A stretch of 52,563 nucleotides of DNA from Actinomycetota bacterium (GTDB lineage: Bacteria > Actinomycetota > Thermoleophilia > Solirubrobacterales > Solirubrobacteraceae). Position numbers and translations under genes: made by a program. Positions 26,123 to 34,044 of the stretch are shown piece after piece. Under the pieces are notes generated by a model that was not told the origin of the DNA, made no database searches, and was given only the letters and a program-made list of their open reading frames with translations. Where the stretch lies: assembly GCA_005888335.1 (NCBI GenBank), contig VAWY01000130.1, forward strand, positions 1 to 52,563, written 5' to 3'. Within the stretch, counting starts at the first letter, position 1. Each line of letters starts with the position of its first letter.

Positions 26123-27127
26123 GTGGCCACCAAGCCCGCCACCCGGCTTGACCGCAACCTCGCGCTCGAGCTCGTCCGCGTCACGGAGTACGCCGCGCTG
26201 GCCGCCGCGCGGGAGGTCGGCCGCGGCGACAAGGAGGCGGCCGACCAGGCGGCGGTCGACGCGATGCGCAGCCTGCTGCACTCGGTGCACATGGACGGCG
26301 TCGTGGTCATCGGCGAAGGCGAGAAGGACGAGGCGCCGATGCTCTACAACGGCGAGCACATCGGCGACGGGACGCCGCCGGCGGTCGACATCGCGGTCGA
26401 CCCGCTCGAGGGCACGACGCTGACGGCGAAGGGCATGCCGCGCGCGCTGAGCGTCATCGCGCTGTCCGAGCGCGGCTCGATGTTCGACCCCGGGCCGATC
26501 GTCTACATGGAGAAGCTCGCCGGCAACCGCGACGTCGCCGACGTGCTCGACCTCGACCGGCCGATCGGGGAGACGGTCGCGCGCGTGGCCGAGCGCAAGG
26601 GCGTCGACGTGGGCGACGTGATGGTCGTCGTGCTCGACCGTCCGCGCCACGAGGAGGGCATCAAGGCGATCCGCGAGGCGGGCGCGCGCGTGATGCTCAT
26701 CCCCGACGGCGACGTCTCGGCCGCGCTGCAGGCGGTCAGCGAGCGCTCGCCCGTCGACCTCCTGTGGGGCGTCGGCGGCACGCCGGAGGGCGTGATCTCG
26801 GCGGCGGCGATCAAGTGCATCGGCGGCGAGCTCGTGGGCCGGCTGTGGCCGCGCGACGAGGACGAGCGGCGCGCCGCGCTCGAGCAGGGCTACGACCTCG
26901 ACCGCCAGCTGACCAGCAGCGATCTCGTGCGCTCCGACGACTGCATGTTCGCGGCGACGGGCGTCACCGACGGCGACGTCCTGGCGGGCGTGCACCTCGA
27001 GTCGGCGGGCGCGGCGACGACCGAGTCGCTCGTCATGCGCGCGCGCTCGGGGACGGTGCGGCGGATCTTCGCCCGCCACGACCGCGCGAAGCTGCGCGCG
27101 GTGCGCGAGGCGCTGCACCACGATTAG
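26123..27127 (+). CDS. glpX: Fructose-1,6-bisphosphatase class II (GlpX)
   Basis: 334 aa. The protein contains NLALELVRVTEYAALAAAR, VVIGEGEKDEAPMLYNGEHIG with the metal-binding acidic residues and VDIAVDPLEGTTL, all GlpX hallmarks, and LLWGVGGTPEGVISAAAIK. The enzyme hydrolyses fructose 1,6-bisphosphate for gluconeogenesis and would return hexose phosphate to the pentose phosphate genes nearby. The start is GTG 26123, 3 nt after the previous stop. The stop overlaps the convergent gene at 27124 by 4 nt. Confidence 0.96.
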   Translation: MATKPATRLDRNLALELVRVTEYAALAAAREVGRGDKEAADQAAVDAMRSLLHSVHMDGVVVIGEGEKDEAPMLYNGEHIGDGTPPAVDIAVDPLEGTTLTAKGMPRALSVIALSERGSMFDPGPIVYMEKLAGNRDVADVLDLDRPIGETVARVAERKGVDVGDVMVVVLDRPRHEEGIKAIREAGARVMLIPDGDVSAALQAVSERSPVDLLWGVGGTPEGVISAAAIKCIGGELVGRLWPRDEDERRAALEQGYDLDRQLTSSDLVRSDDCMFAATGVTDGDVLAGVHLESAGAATTESLVMRARSGTVRRIFARHDRAKLRAVREALHHD

Positions 27128-27837
27128 CGGGGGACCGGCTCTCGCTCGCGCGCGGGCTCGGGCAGCGCGCCGATGGGCCCGAAGCGCCCGACCTTCGACG
27201 GCGCGAGGTCCAGCCTCGCGAGCGAGCGCAGGAAGCCGTGGGTCACGATCACGTGGATGCGTGACTGCGTGTTCTCGTAGACCCAGCGGCTGATCGAGTG
27301 CGCGATGGCGGGGTAGAAGTTGGCGACCTCGACCTCGACGTGGACGCGCGCCACGCCGGGCCTGGCGTCGGGGAGGCGCTCGACGTCGATCTCGAGATAG
27401 CCGTTGCCGCCGCGCCCGCGGGCGGAGACGAGCACGCCGCGCTCGATGCGCCAGCGCACGATCCCGCGGTTGGCGTTCATCTCGTACTCGGGGGCCTGGA
27501 AGGCCAGCAGGACGAAGGGGCGGAAGAGGAGGCAGACGAAGCGCTCGCGCTCGGTGTACTTGACACGGATCACCCCGAGCGTGACGAGGGTGAGGAAGCG
27601 CCAGTAGGTGCGCGCCAGGCGCTCGAGGTACATCGGCGACCAGAGGCGCTCGAGCTCGTCGGCGGGCAGGGTGACGTCGGCGGACTGGATGGAGCGGATG
27701 GCGCCGCCCGCGTCGGTGACCGTCTGGTCGTCGAGCTTGTGGATGTGGGCGACCGCCTCGCGGCGCCGCAGGAATGCGCGGACGGCCAGGGCGGCGACTA
27801 CGACCAGCGCGACCGCGGCGGCGAGGTAGCGGCGCAT
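27124..27837 (-). CDS. Single-pass membrane protein, function unknown
   Basis: 237 aa. An N-terminal anchor (MRRYLAAAVALVVVAALAVRAF) is followed by a soluble domain with HIHKLDDQTVTDAGGAIRSI, a helical YLERLARTYWRFLTLVTLGVIRVKY, and beta segments such as GYLEIDVERLP. No known family was recognised. TAACCT lies 11 nt before the ATG. It is downstream of moeA by 14 nt in the same direction, and convergent with glpX, sharing 4 nt. Confidence 0.7.
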   Translation of the reverse strand: MRRYLAAAVALVVVAALAVRAFLRRREAVAHIHKLDDQTVTDAGGAIRSIQSADVTLPADELERLWSPMYLERLARTYWRFLTLVTLGVIRVKYTERERFVCLLFRPFVLLAFQAPEYEMNANRGIVRWRIERGVLVSARGRGGNGYLEIDVERLPDARPGVARVHVEVEVANFYPAIAHSISRWVYENTQSRIHVIVTHGFLRSLARLDLAPSKVGRFGPIGALPEPAREREPVPR

Positions 27838-27851
27838 GGGTGGGTGAGAGG

Positions 27852-29054
27852 TTAGAAGAGCTCGACCGTGACGGTGGTGCCCGCCGCGAGCTCGCCCTCG
27901 CCGGCCTCCACCAGGGCCAGGCCGTCGGCGCCGAGCATCGACGTGAGCACGTGGCTGCCCTGGGGGCCCGTCGGCGTGGCGGTCAGCGAGCCGTCGGCGC
28001 CGCCGGCCAGGCGGACGCGGACGGCCTCGTCGCGCTCGGGGCTGCGCGGGACGGCCTCGGTCAGGCGGGCGGTGCGCAGCGGCCCGGAGGCGTACGGCGC
28101 GCCCTGGAGGGCGAGCAGCGCGGGGCGGGCGAAGAGGTGGAAGGTGACCATCGAGGACACCGGGTTGCCGGGGAGGCCGAAGACCAGGCGGCGCCCGCGG
28201 GTGCCGAACCACGTCGGCTTGCCGGGGCGCAGGGCCACGCGCCAGAAGCGCTGCTCGACGCCGAGCGCCTGCAGCGCGGGCTTGACGTGGTCGTGGGGGC
28301 CGACCGAGACGCCGCCGGAGACGACGAGGACGTCGGCCTCGTCGAGCGCCGCGGCGAGCGTCGCCTCGACCGCCTCGCGGGTGTCGGCGGCCCGGCCGGT
28401 CGGGGCGACCTCGGCGCCGGCCCGGCGGGCGAGGGCGGCGAGGGTGATCGCGTTGGAGTCGTGGATCTGGCCGGGAGCGAGCTGTGCGCCGGGCGCAACG
28501 AGCTCGTCACCGGTGGCGACGACGGTGACGCGCGGGCGCCGGCCCACCTCGAGCTCGCCGCGGCCGGCGGTGACGGCGACGCCGAGCTCGGCCGGCCCGA
28601 GGCGGATCCCCGGACCCAGGACGGTCGCCCCGGCGTGCAGGTCCTCGCCGGGAAGGCGGACGTTGCGTCCGGGCGCGACGTCGTCGTCGAGCGTCACGCG
28701 GTCGCCGTCGACGCTGACGCGCTCGACCTGGAGGACGGCGTCGGCGCCGGCCGGGAGCGCGGCGCCGGTGGAGATGCGGATCGCCTCGCCGTCCTCGAGC
28801 TCGGTGGCCGCCGGGGCGGGCGCGCCGGCGCGCGACTCGCCCACGACCTTGAGCGTGCGGCCGCGCGGGCCCGCGTGGACCGCGTAGCCGTCCATGGCGG
28901 CGTTGGCGAACGGGGGGACGTCGTGCGCCGCGACGACCGGCTCGGCGAGGACACGGCCGAGGGCGTCGGCGACCGGGACGCGGTCGGTCGGAAGCAGCTC
29001 GACCGCCGCGGCGACGGCGGCGCGGGCCTGGGCGATGGTCAGCAGCGGGGGCAC
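27852..29054 (-). CDS. moeA: Molybdopterin molybdotransferase MoeA
   Basis: 400 aa, normal size. Motifs in order are VPPFANAAMDGYAV (about residue 46), AGRNVRLPGEDL-like GRNVRLPGEDLHAG, VVATGDELVAPG, HDSNAITLAA, VVSGGVSVGPHDHVKPAL and VFGLPGNPVSSMVTFHLF. The enzyme inserts molybdate into adenylylated molybdopterin. The GTG start (29054) is supported by TACCGT 9 nt upstream. No other molybdenum cofactor gene is adjacent; a MoaD/ThiS-like gene lies 15 kb away. Confidence 0.95.
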   Translation of the reverse strand: MPPLLTIAQARAAVAAAVELLPTDRVPVADALGRVLAEPVVAAHDVPPFANAAMDGYAVHAGPRGRTLKVVGESRAGAPAPAATELEDGEAIRISTGAALPAGADAVLQVERVSVDGDRVTLDDDVAPGRNVRLPGEDLHAGATVLGPGIRLGPAELGVAVTAGRGELEVGRRPRVTVVATGDELVAPGAQLAPGQIHDSNAITLAALARRAGAEVAPTGRAADTREAVEATLAAALDEADVLVVSGGVSVGPHDHVKPALQALGVEQRFWRVALRPGKPTWFGTRGRRLVFGLPGNPVSSMVTFHLFARPALLALQGAPYASGPLRTARLTEAVPRSPERDEAVRVRLAGGADGSLTATPTGPQGSHVLTSMLGADGLALVEAGEGELAAGTTVTVELF

Positions 29055-29063
29055 GTGCGGTGA

Positions 29064-29069
29064 ACGGTA
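29064..29069 (-). promoter_or_regulatory. -10 box TACCGT, leaderless moeA gene
   Basis: TACCGT ends 9 nt before GTG 29054 on the minus strand. Confidence 0.45.
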
Positions 29070-29103
29070 CGGATCCGTCGGGTGGCGCTGATATCAACGC
29101 TCC

Positions 29104-30750
29104 ATGCTTGCTGGTCCCACGACCGATCGCCCGTCGCGGGCGCGGCCGGTCGCCGACGCGCCGGTCGCCGCGCTCGTCGCCGCGGCGGAGGACCTCGCGA
29201 AGGGCTGGCTGCTCGAGCTCGTCGCCGCCGGGCCGCTGGACGCCGCCGCCGCCCTGCCGTTCGCGGAGCTCGCGCGCGAGGGGCCGGCGCTGTGCGCGGC
29301 GGTGGCGCGCGGCCTGCGCGACGATGCCGAGCTCGCCCGCCTCGCGCCCGGCGGCGACCTCGCCCCGCTCGCCGCCCGCGCCGGCGCCCTGGCCGGGGCG
29401 CGCGATGCGGCGTCGGCGGTCGCGGCGATCGACGCCCTGCGCCGCGTCCTCTGGGAGGCCGCGCTCACGGAGCTCCCCCGCGCACCCGGCACCCTCGTCG
29501 CCGACCTCGCCGACCGCCTGGCCGCAACCTCCGCGACCGTCGTCGCGGCGACCCTGTCACCGCGCTCCCCCGCGCCCGCCCCGCCCCCGACCGGCGAGCC
29601 CGCCACCTCCCCGCCGGGCTCGCCGGCCCCGGGGGCTTCGGCGCCCGACCTCGCCGGCGAACCGGATCGCTTCGCCGACGCCGGCGGCGCGTACGACGGC
29701 GCGGCGGCGGCGGCCGGCGAACCGGATCGCTTCACCGACGCCGGCGCGGACCGGCCGCCGCGCGAGCCGGCTCGTGCCGCGGGTCGCCTCGCCGCGGGCG
29801 GCGGCGCGTACGACGGCGCGGCGGCGGCGGCCGGCGAACCGGATCGCCTCGCGGCGGCCGACGCGGACCCCGGCGAGTTGGCCGACGTGGCTGATCGCTT
29901 CGCCGGCGGCGCGCACGACGGCGCGGTGGGCGCGGCCGACGAATCGCACCGCTTCTCGGCGGCCGATACGGAGCCCGGCGCGCCGCTCGACGCGACCGAT
30001 CGCTCCGCCGGCGGCGGCGCGGACTACGGCGTGGCCGAGGAACCGGCTGGGTCCGCTGAAGACGACGCGGACGAGCCGCCGACCGAGCTCGCCGGCGGCA
30101 GGCCGTCCGGCGGCGGCCGCGGTCGCAGCTGGTTCGGGCGGCGCGGGCGGGACGTCGAGCAGCTCGCCGAGCTCACGCGTGCCGTCGCCGAGGCGCGGGT
30201 GCGGGTCGCCGACCTGCGGGCCGAGCGGCCGGCGCAGATCGTCCGGCCGCCGCTCGGCGACGAGTCGTTCGGCGACGGCAGCCCGCCGCGGGTCGCGGAC
30301 GGCGATCCGCGGATCCATCTCGCCGCGCGCACGGCGGAGTTCGTCGCTGACGGACGGCCGTTCGCGGTGCTGCTCGTCGAGCTCGACGGGGTCGAGGCGC
30401 TGCTGGCGGCCGAGCGCGACGACGAGATCGCGCGCGCCGTCGACGCGGCCGAGCGGGCGCTGGAGGACCTGGCGCGTCCCGGCGACGCGATCCGGCGCGA
30501 GGCGCCGGGCCGGCTATGGCTGACGCTCCCGGGCGCGGGTCCGGCGGGCGCGCGGGCGCTCGCGCTGCGCGCGGCGGCCGCGGTCGAGCGGGCGGCCGAT
30601 CATCGCGGGCGGCCGCTGACGGCCACCGTCGGCGTCGCGGTGTGCCCGCGCGACGGCACGGACGCCGACGCGCTCGCCGAGCACGCCGAGGACGACCTGC
30701 TCGCGGCCCAGGCGGCCGGCACGCACGGCGGGGAGCCACCCGCCGTGTGA
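29104..30750 (+). CDS. Repeat-containing protein with degenerate GGDEF-like domain
   Basis: 548 aa, soluble. Residues 1 to about 155 are a helical Ala/Leu-rich region. Residues 165-330 are low-complexity and built of imperfect repeats around GGAYDGAAAAAGEPDRF. A basic segment RSWFGRRGRD and a short coiled stretch lead to a C-terminal domain (about 405-540) with FAVLLVELDGVEALL and TATVGVAVCPRDGTDADALAEHAEDDLL, the frame of a GGDEF domain. At the place of the GGDEF motif the sequence reads EAPGRLWLTL, so cyclase activity is lost. It may bind a nucleotide or act as a scaffold. It is divergent from moeA. Confidence 0.75.
   Translation: MLAGPTTDRPSRARPVADAPVAALVAAAEDLAKGWLLELVAAGPLDAAAALPFAELAREGPALCAAVARGLRDDAELARLAPGGDLAPLAARAGALAGARDAASAVAAIDALRRVLWEAALTELPRAPGTLVADLADRLAATSATVVAATLSPRSPAPAPPPTGEPATSPPGSPAPGASAPDLAGEPDRFADAGGAYDGAAAAAGEPDRFTDAGADRPPREPARAAGRLAAGGGAYDGAAAAAGEPDRLAAADADPGELADVADRFAGGAHDGAVGAADESHRFSAADTEPGAPLDATDRSAGGGADYGVAEEPAGSAEDDADEPPTELAGGRPSGGGRGRSWFGRRGRDVEQLAELTRAVAEARVRVADLRAERPAQIVRPPLGDESFGDGSPPRVADGDPRIHLAARTAEFVADGRPFAVLLVELDGVEALLAAERDDEIARAVDAAERALEDLARPGDAIRREAPGRLWLTLPGAGPAGARALALRAAAAVERAADHRGRPLTATVGVAVCPRDGTDADALAEHAEDDLLAAQAAGTHGGEPPAV
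29683..29847 (+). repeat. Two perfect 48-bp direct repeats inside the coding sequence
   Basis: Copies at 29683-29730 and 29800-29847 are identical at all 48 positions and are 117 bp (39 codons) apart, so in frame. They encode GGAYDGAAAAAGEPDR. Perfect identity in a drifting low-complexity region suggests recent duplication or gene conversion, and potential for copy number change. Confidence 0.9.
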
Positions 30751-30766
30751 TCACCAGCTCGCCCCG

Positions 30767-30795
30767 CCCCGCGCGTGTCCTCCCCACGCGCGGGG
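30767..30795 (+). terminator. Hairpin terminator after the degenerate GGDEF gene
   Basis: An 11-bp perfect stem, CCCCGCGCGTG (30767-30777) with CACGCGCGGGG (30785-30795), and a 7-nt loop, 17 nt after the stop. The remaining 155-bp gap to the RlpA gene carries a repeated GGGGTGTGGCGTCAGC (30792-30807 and 30895-30910), the second copy at the RlpA stop. Confidence 0.75.
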
Positions 30796-30905
30796 TGTGG
30801 CGTCAGCGGCGCAAGCAGGCCGAGTCCCGCGCGTGGGGCCCGTGCCGCGCGACGCTGCGCGAAGCGCCAGCAGGCGCGCGCGGACTCCTGCGCGGGGGTG
30901 TGGCG

Positions 30906-31589
30906 TCAGCCGTTCGGCCGGCGCGCCGTCGCGGCGGGCGGCCGCGGCGCGACGCCGATGCGCGACGTCTGGCGGACGCCGAGGGCTTGGGCGGTCGCGG
31001 AGGTGATGTCATACGAGGCGCCGTTGGCGAACGGGCCGCGGTCGACGACCGGAGCGACGAGCGAGCGGCCGCGGAAGAAGACCTGGACCGGCGTCCCGCA
31101 CGGGAGCGTGCGGTGCGCGACGCCGATCGTCGTGGTCGTCAGGCGGCCGCCGCAGGCCAGCCGGCGGCCGTAGAAGCCGGGGCCGTACCAGGTCGCGCGC
31201 GCAGGGCGAAAGACCGTCACCTGCGCGACCGTCGGGGCCTCCGACGCGCTCGCGCCATCGCCGCCGGGCTCGCGGATCGCCCGCACGGTGAACGTGCCCG
31301 TCGCATCGCCCGGCCACGTCGCCGTGAAGGCGCCGTCGCCGTCGGCGGCGGCCTCGGCGACCGCCGACCACGTCCCCGTGTCGTCGTCGAAGCGCTCGAC
31401 GCGCACCTGACCCGCGCCTCCCGCGACCGTCCCGCTCCACCGGACCGGCCCGCCCAGCAGGCCGCCTGGGGTCAGCGCGGCGAGCGGGGGCGCGTCGAAG
31501 GCGGCGCCGCCGGTGTCGTCGGCGCGCGCCGCGGCAGGTGCGGCCAGGACGGCGGCAAGCGCCAGCGATGTCGCAAGTCTCGATCTCAT
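30906..31589 (-). CDS. Secreted RlpA-like double-psi beta-barrel protein
   Basis: 227 aa. ATG 31589 gives a signal peptide (MRSRLATSLALAAVLAAPAAARA). Residues 45-127 resemble a small beta domain. Residues 131-214 form the RlpA-like double-psi barrel: ATWYGPGFYGRRLACGGRL, RTLPCGTPVQVFFRG and VAPVVDRGPFANGASYDIT, with the conserved Asp183-Arg-Gly. RlpA-type proteins are peptidoglycan-active or peptidoglycan-binding, here extracytoplasmic. The leader contains a c-di-AMP riboswitch whose 3' end is only about 9 nt before the ATG. No Shine-Dalgarno is obvious, so the riboswitch could act on initiation. Confidence 0.86.
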   Translation of the reverse strand: MRSRLATSLALAAVLAAPAAARADDTGGAAFDAPPLAALTPGGLLGGPVRWSGTVAGGAGQVRVERFDDDTGTWSAVAEAAADGDGAFTATWPGDATGTFTVRAIREPGGDGASASEAPTVAQVTVFRPARATWYGPGFYGRRLACGGRLTTTTIGVAHRTLPCGTPVQVFFRGRSLVAPVVDRGPFANGASYDITSATAQALGVRQTSRIGVAPRPPAATARRPNG

Positions 31590-31598
31590 GTCGTCGGC

Positions 31599-31742
31599 GC
31601 CTGCGGGGTGAGCTGACGGGCTCGCGCTGCGGAGAGCAGCGCTACGGCTCAAAGCGAGCCGATTCGCCCCAGCGGACAGGCGTCCGCGACGGTTCCCCCG
31701 CCGTCCGCGCCCGGGGGCGCGGACGTTCGGCGGCCGACAGGC
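31599..31742 (-). ncRNA. c-di-AMP riboswitch (ydaO/yuaA type)
   Basis: On the minus strand the conserved blocks of this class appear in order: GCCGCCGAACG (31734-31724), a GC-rich hairpin (31725-31702), GGCGGGGGAACCG (31702-31690), GGGGCGAATC with a following stem (31670-31654), and finally CGAGCCCGTCAGCTCACCCCGCAGGC ending at 31599, here described by its parts CCCGTCAGCT and CGCAGGC. The ends can close as GCCTG (31742-31738) with CAGGC. ydaO riboswitches commonly control cell wall hydrolase and RlpA-like genes in Actinobacteria and turn expression off with c-di-AMP. The 5' boundary is approximate. Confidence 0.88.
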
Positions 31743-31754
31743 TACCGGACCGGC

Positions 31755-32165
31755 TTACGGACGCAGGCGACGAAGCACGGACTTGACCGTGTGGCGGCCG
31801 ATGGTCGCGCCGACCTGGGCGAGCTCTCCGGCGGCCCGGACGGCGCTCTCCAGCACCTCGGCGCCGCTCGGCGGCTCGACCGGCCGGGGCGGCGGATCGT
31901 CGCTCGGGACGCTCGCGCCGACCGGCCGCGGCCGGGACGGGGGCGCCGCCTTGGCCCTGGCGGCGGCCGGCGCCTTGCTGCGCGGCTTCGCGGCCGGTGT
32001 CGCCGCGCGCGCCTTCGCGCCCGCCGCCACGGGCGTCCTCGCCGGCACCCCACCGTCGGCCGACGGCCCGGCATCGTCGCCGCCGCCGCGCTTCGCGCTA
32101 CGGCGCTGCGGGCGGCTGCGAGGGAGGCTGGTGAGGACTTCGCTGCGATCGTCGTCGGCGGGCAT
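31755..32165 (-). CDS. Low-complexity Ala/Pro/Lys protein, function unknown
   Basis: 136 aa. The middle (about residues 40-95) is a disordered, basic Ala/Pro/Lys/Arg stretch that resembles DNA- or RNA-binding tails. The C-terminus, SGAEVLESAVRAAGELAQVG followed by ATIGRHTVKSVLRRLRP, is an amphipathic helix pair. No family was recognised. It is divergent from the principal sigma factor gene and ends just before the riboswitch leader of the RlpA gene, so read-through into the riboswitch is possible. Confidence 0.6.
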   Translation of the reverse strand: MPADDDRSEVLTSLPRSRPQRRSAKRGGGDDAGPSADGGVPARTPVAAGAKARAATPAAKPRSKAPAAARAKAAPPSRPRPVGASVPSDDPPPRPVEPPSGAEVLESAVRAAGELAQVGATIGRHTVKSVLRRLRP

Positions 32166-32300
32166 GGCGCGGCATTCTCGCGCAAAAATCGCCAGACGAG
32201 AGGTTTTGCGGCGTTGTGGGTACTAAGGCTGCACGTCGCCGCCCCCCGCGACCACTTCACAGACGCCGGAAACGATCGGCAGAACGGCGGGCCAGAGGCG

Positions 32301-32328
32301 TTGACTTCAAGTGGTCCACACGTACTAT
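32301..32328 (+). promoter_or_regulatory. Promoter of the principal sigma factor gene
   Basis: TTGACT (32301-32306) and TACTAT (32323-32328) with a 16-nt spacer are close to the sigma-70 consensus, the best promoter in the window. The start of transcription near 32335 gives a leader of about 114 nt and rules out any in-frame start at 32311. Confidence 0.85.
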
Positions 32329-32448
32329 CGTGGAGTTCGTTCGGGGTCGCCTCAGGCGGACGGGTCCTCTGTCCGGGCAACGCCGACACTCAGATCTGAA
32401 GAAGTCCGCCGGAGCGACGGCTTCGGCGCCCGAGCAGAACGGAACTGG

Positions 32449-33552
32449 ATGTCAGTCGTAGAGCTGCAGGAACTCGAAGAGGTCAAGGTCCTCCTGGCCA
32501 AGGGCCAGCAGCTCGGCGTGCTCACCCATGCCGAGATCCAGCTGGCCACGCAGGAGCTCGACCTCGACGAGACCGACCTCGAGGAGCTCACCCAGTTCTT
32601 CGAGTCGCAGGAGATCGAGCTGGTCGAGGACATCGATCCGGCCACGGCTGCCAGCAACGAGGTAGAGCGCGCGCCCGACAAGCGCGGCCGCCGAGCCAAG
32701 AAGGCGACGCTGGACCTCCGGCCGGACATGACCACCGACTCGCTCCAGCTGTTCCTGAAGGACATCGGGAAGGTCCGACTCCTGACGGCGCAGGAAGAGG
32801 TCGATCTCGCCAAGCGCATCGAGCGCGGCGACCTCGACGCCAAGCAGAAGATGGTCGAGTCGAACCTGCGGCTGGTCGTCTCGATCGCCAAGAACTACCG
32901 CAACCAGGGGCTGCCCTTCCTCGATCTCATCCAGGAGGGAACGCTCGGTCTGGTGCGCGCCGCTGAGAAGTTCGACTACCGCAAGGGCTTCAAGTTCTCG
33001 ACGTACGCGACCTGGTGGATCCGACAGGCGATCGCTCGCGCGCTCGCCGACAAGGCGCGGACGATCCGGATCCCCGTGCACGTCGTGGAGAAGCTCAACA
33101 AGATCGGCCGGGCCGAGCGCAAGCTCGTCACCGAGCTGGGCCGCGAGCCGACCGCCGAGGAGATCGCCGACGTCACGGGAATCGATCCCGAGGAGGTCGA
33201 GTCGATCAAGCGCAGCGCGCAGGCGCCGGTCAGTCTCGAGAAGCCCGTCGGCGACGAGGAGGAGTCGGAGTTCGGCCAGTTCATCGCCGACGAGCGCGCT
33301 GAGTCCCCGTACGAGCGCGCGGCCGAGATCCTCACCAAGGAGGCGCTGCGCGAGGCACTGGAGAACCTCTCGTACCGCGAGCGGCGTGTCCTCGAGCTGC
33401 GCTACGGCCTGGGCGGGGAGCACCCGCGCACGCTCGACGAGGTCGGGCGGACGTTCAACGTCACGCGCGAGCGCATCCGCCAGATCGAGAACCAGTCGCT
33501 CAAGAAGCTGCAGAGCCTCGCCGAGGCCCAGAAGCTCAGGGACGTGGCGTAG
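32449..33552 (+). CDS. sigA: RNA polymerase principal sigma factor (SigA/RpoD)
   Basis: 367 aa. Region 1.1-like N-terminus ([20 protein letters not shown]) precedes region 1.2 ([21 protein letters not shown]), region 2 ([26 protein letters not shown] and [21 protein letters not shown]), region 3 and region 4 ([35 protein letters not shown]). It directs transcription from housekeeping promoters. ATG 32449 is the first start after the mapped-by-sequence promoter; it opens [12 protein letters not shown]. The gene is monocistronic, closed by a strong terminator. Confidence 0.96.
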   Translation: MSVVELQELEEVKVLLAKGQQLGVLTHAEIQLATQELDLDETDLEELTQFFESQEIELVEDIDPATAASNEVERAPDKRGRRAKKATLDLRPDMTTDSLQLFLKDIGKVRLLTAQEEVDLAKRIERGDLDAKQKMVESNLRLVVSIAKNYRNQGLPFLDLIQEGTLGLVRAAEKFDYRKGFKFSTYATWWIRQAIARALADKARTIRIPVHVVEKLNKIGRAERKLVTELGREPTAEEIADVTGIDPEEVESIKRSAQAPVSLEKPVGDEEESEFGQFIADERAESPYERAAEILTKEALREALENLSYRERRVLELRYGLGGEHPRTLDEVGRTFNVTRERIRQIENQSLKKLQSLAEAQKLRDVA

Positions 33553-33575
33553 GGCCACGCCCCACGTCAGGACCC

Positions 33576-33603
33576 CGAGGGCCCCGCACCAGCGGGGCCC
33601 TCG
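33576..33603 (+). terminator. Terminator of the sigma factor gene
   Basis: A 12-bp perfect stem, CGAGGGCCCCGC (33576-33587) and GCGGGGCCCTCG (33592-33603), with an ACCA loop, followed by TCGTTTAAG. It begins 24 nt after the stop. Confidence 0.9.
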
Positions 33604-33653
33604 TCGTTTAAGTGGAGCGCAGCATCGCCCAGCAGGGCCCTGGCTTCATTCGG

Positions 33654-33659
33654 TAAAGT
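33654..33659 (+). promoter_or_regulatory. -10 box TAAAGT, leaderless HxlR gene
   Basis: TAAAGT ends 7 nt before GTG 33667, placing the likely transcript start at the codon. This is the reason for choosing GTG 33667 over GTG 33658, which overlaps the box. Confidence 0.55.
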
Positions 33660-33666
33660 GTTGGAC

Positions 33667-34005
33667 GTGACCGGCGATCCCACGTGTCCCGTCTGCCGCA
33701 CCGCCGACGTCGTCTGCGGCAAGTGGACGCTGCTGCTCGTGCGTGACCTCAGCGAAGGCCGCTCGCGGTTCTGCGAGCTCGAGCGCTCGCTGGCGGGCAT
33801 CAGCCCGCGCACGCTCTCGCTGCGCCTGCGCGCCCTCGAGGAGGAGGGGATCGTCGACCGCCACACCTACGCCGAAGTGCCGCCCCGGGTCGAGTACCAG
33901 CTGACCGAGAAGGGCCGCGACCTGCTGCCGATCATCCAGTCGATGCGCGAGTACGGGACGCGCTGGCTCGGCGGCGAGGACGCCTGCACGCCCGCTGCCG
34001 CATAG
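33667..34005 (+). CDS. HxlR-family winged-helix regulator
   Basis: 112 aa. The family pattern is clear: CPVCRTADVVCGKWTLLLVRDL, RSRFCELERSLAGISPRTLSLRLRALEEEGIVDR and a wing with VEYQLTEKGRDLLPII. HxlR proteins are one-component regulators that often sense thiol-reactive or redox signals; the N-terminal CPVC and a third Cys (VVC) are candidate sensors. GTG 33667 is preferred on promoter spacing; GTG 33658 and TTG 33661 are alternatives. The target is unknown; the next gene is a candidate. Confidence 0.88.
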   Translation: MTGDPTCPVCRTADVVCGKWTLLLVRDLSEGRSRFCELERSLAGISPRTLSLRLRALEEEGIVDRHTYAEVPPRVEYQLTEKGRDLLPIIQSMREYGTRWLGGEDACTPAAA

Positions 34006-34044
34006 GAGGACTGGGCCCCCGACCCGTCGAAGCCGACGGGCGCG

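Noticed and set aside
32311..32448. Longer sigma factor beginning at GTG 32311
   Set aside because: This codon lies between the -35 and -10 boxes, so it would not be transcribed from that promoter.
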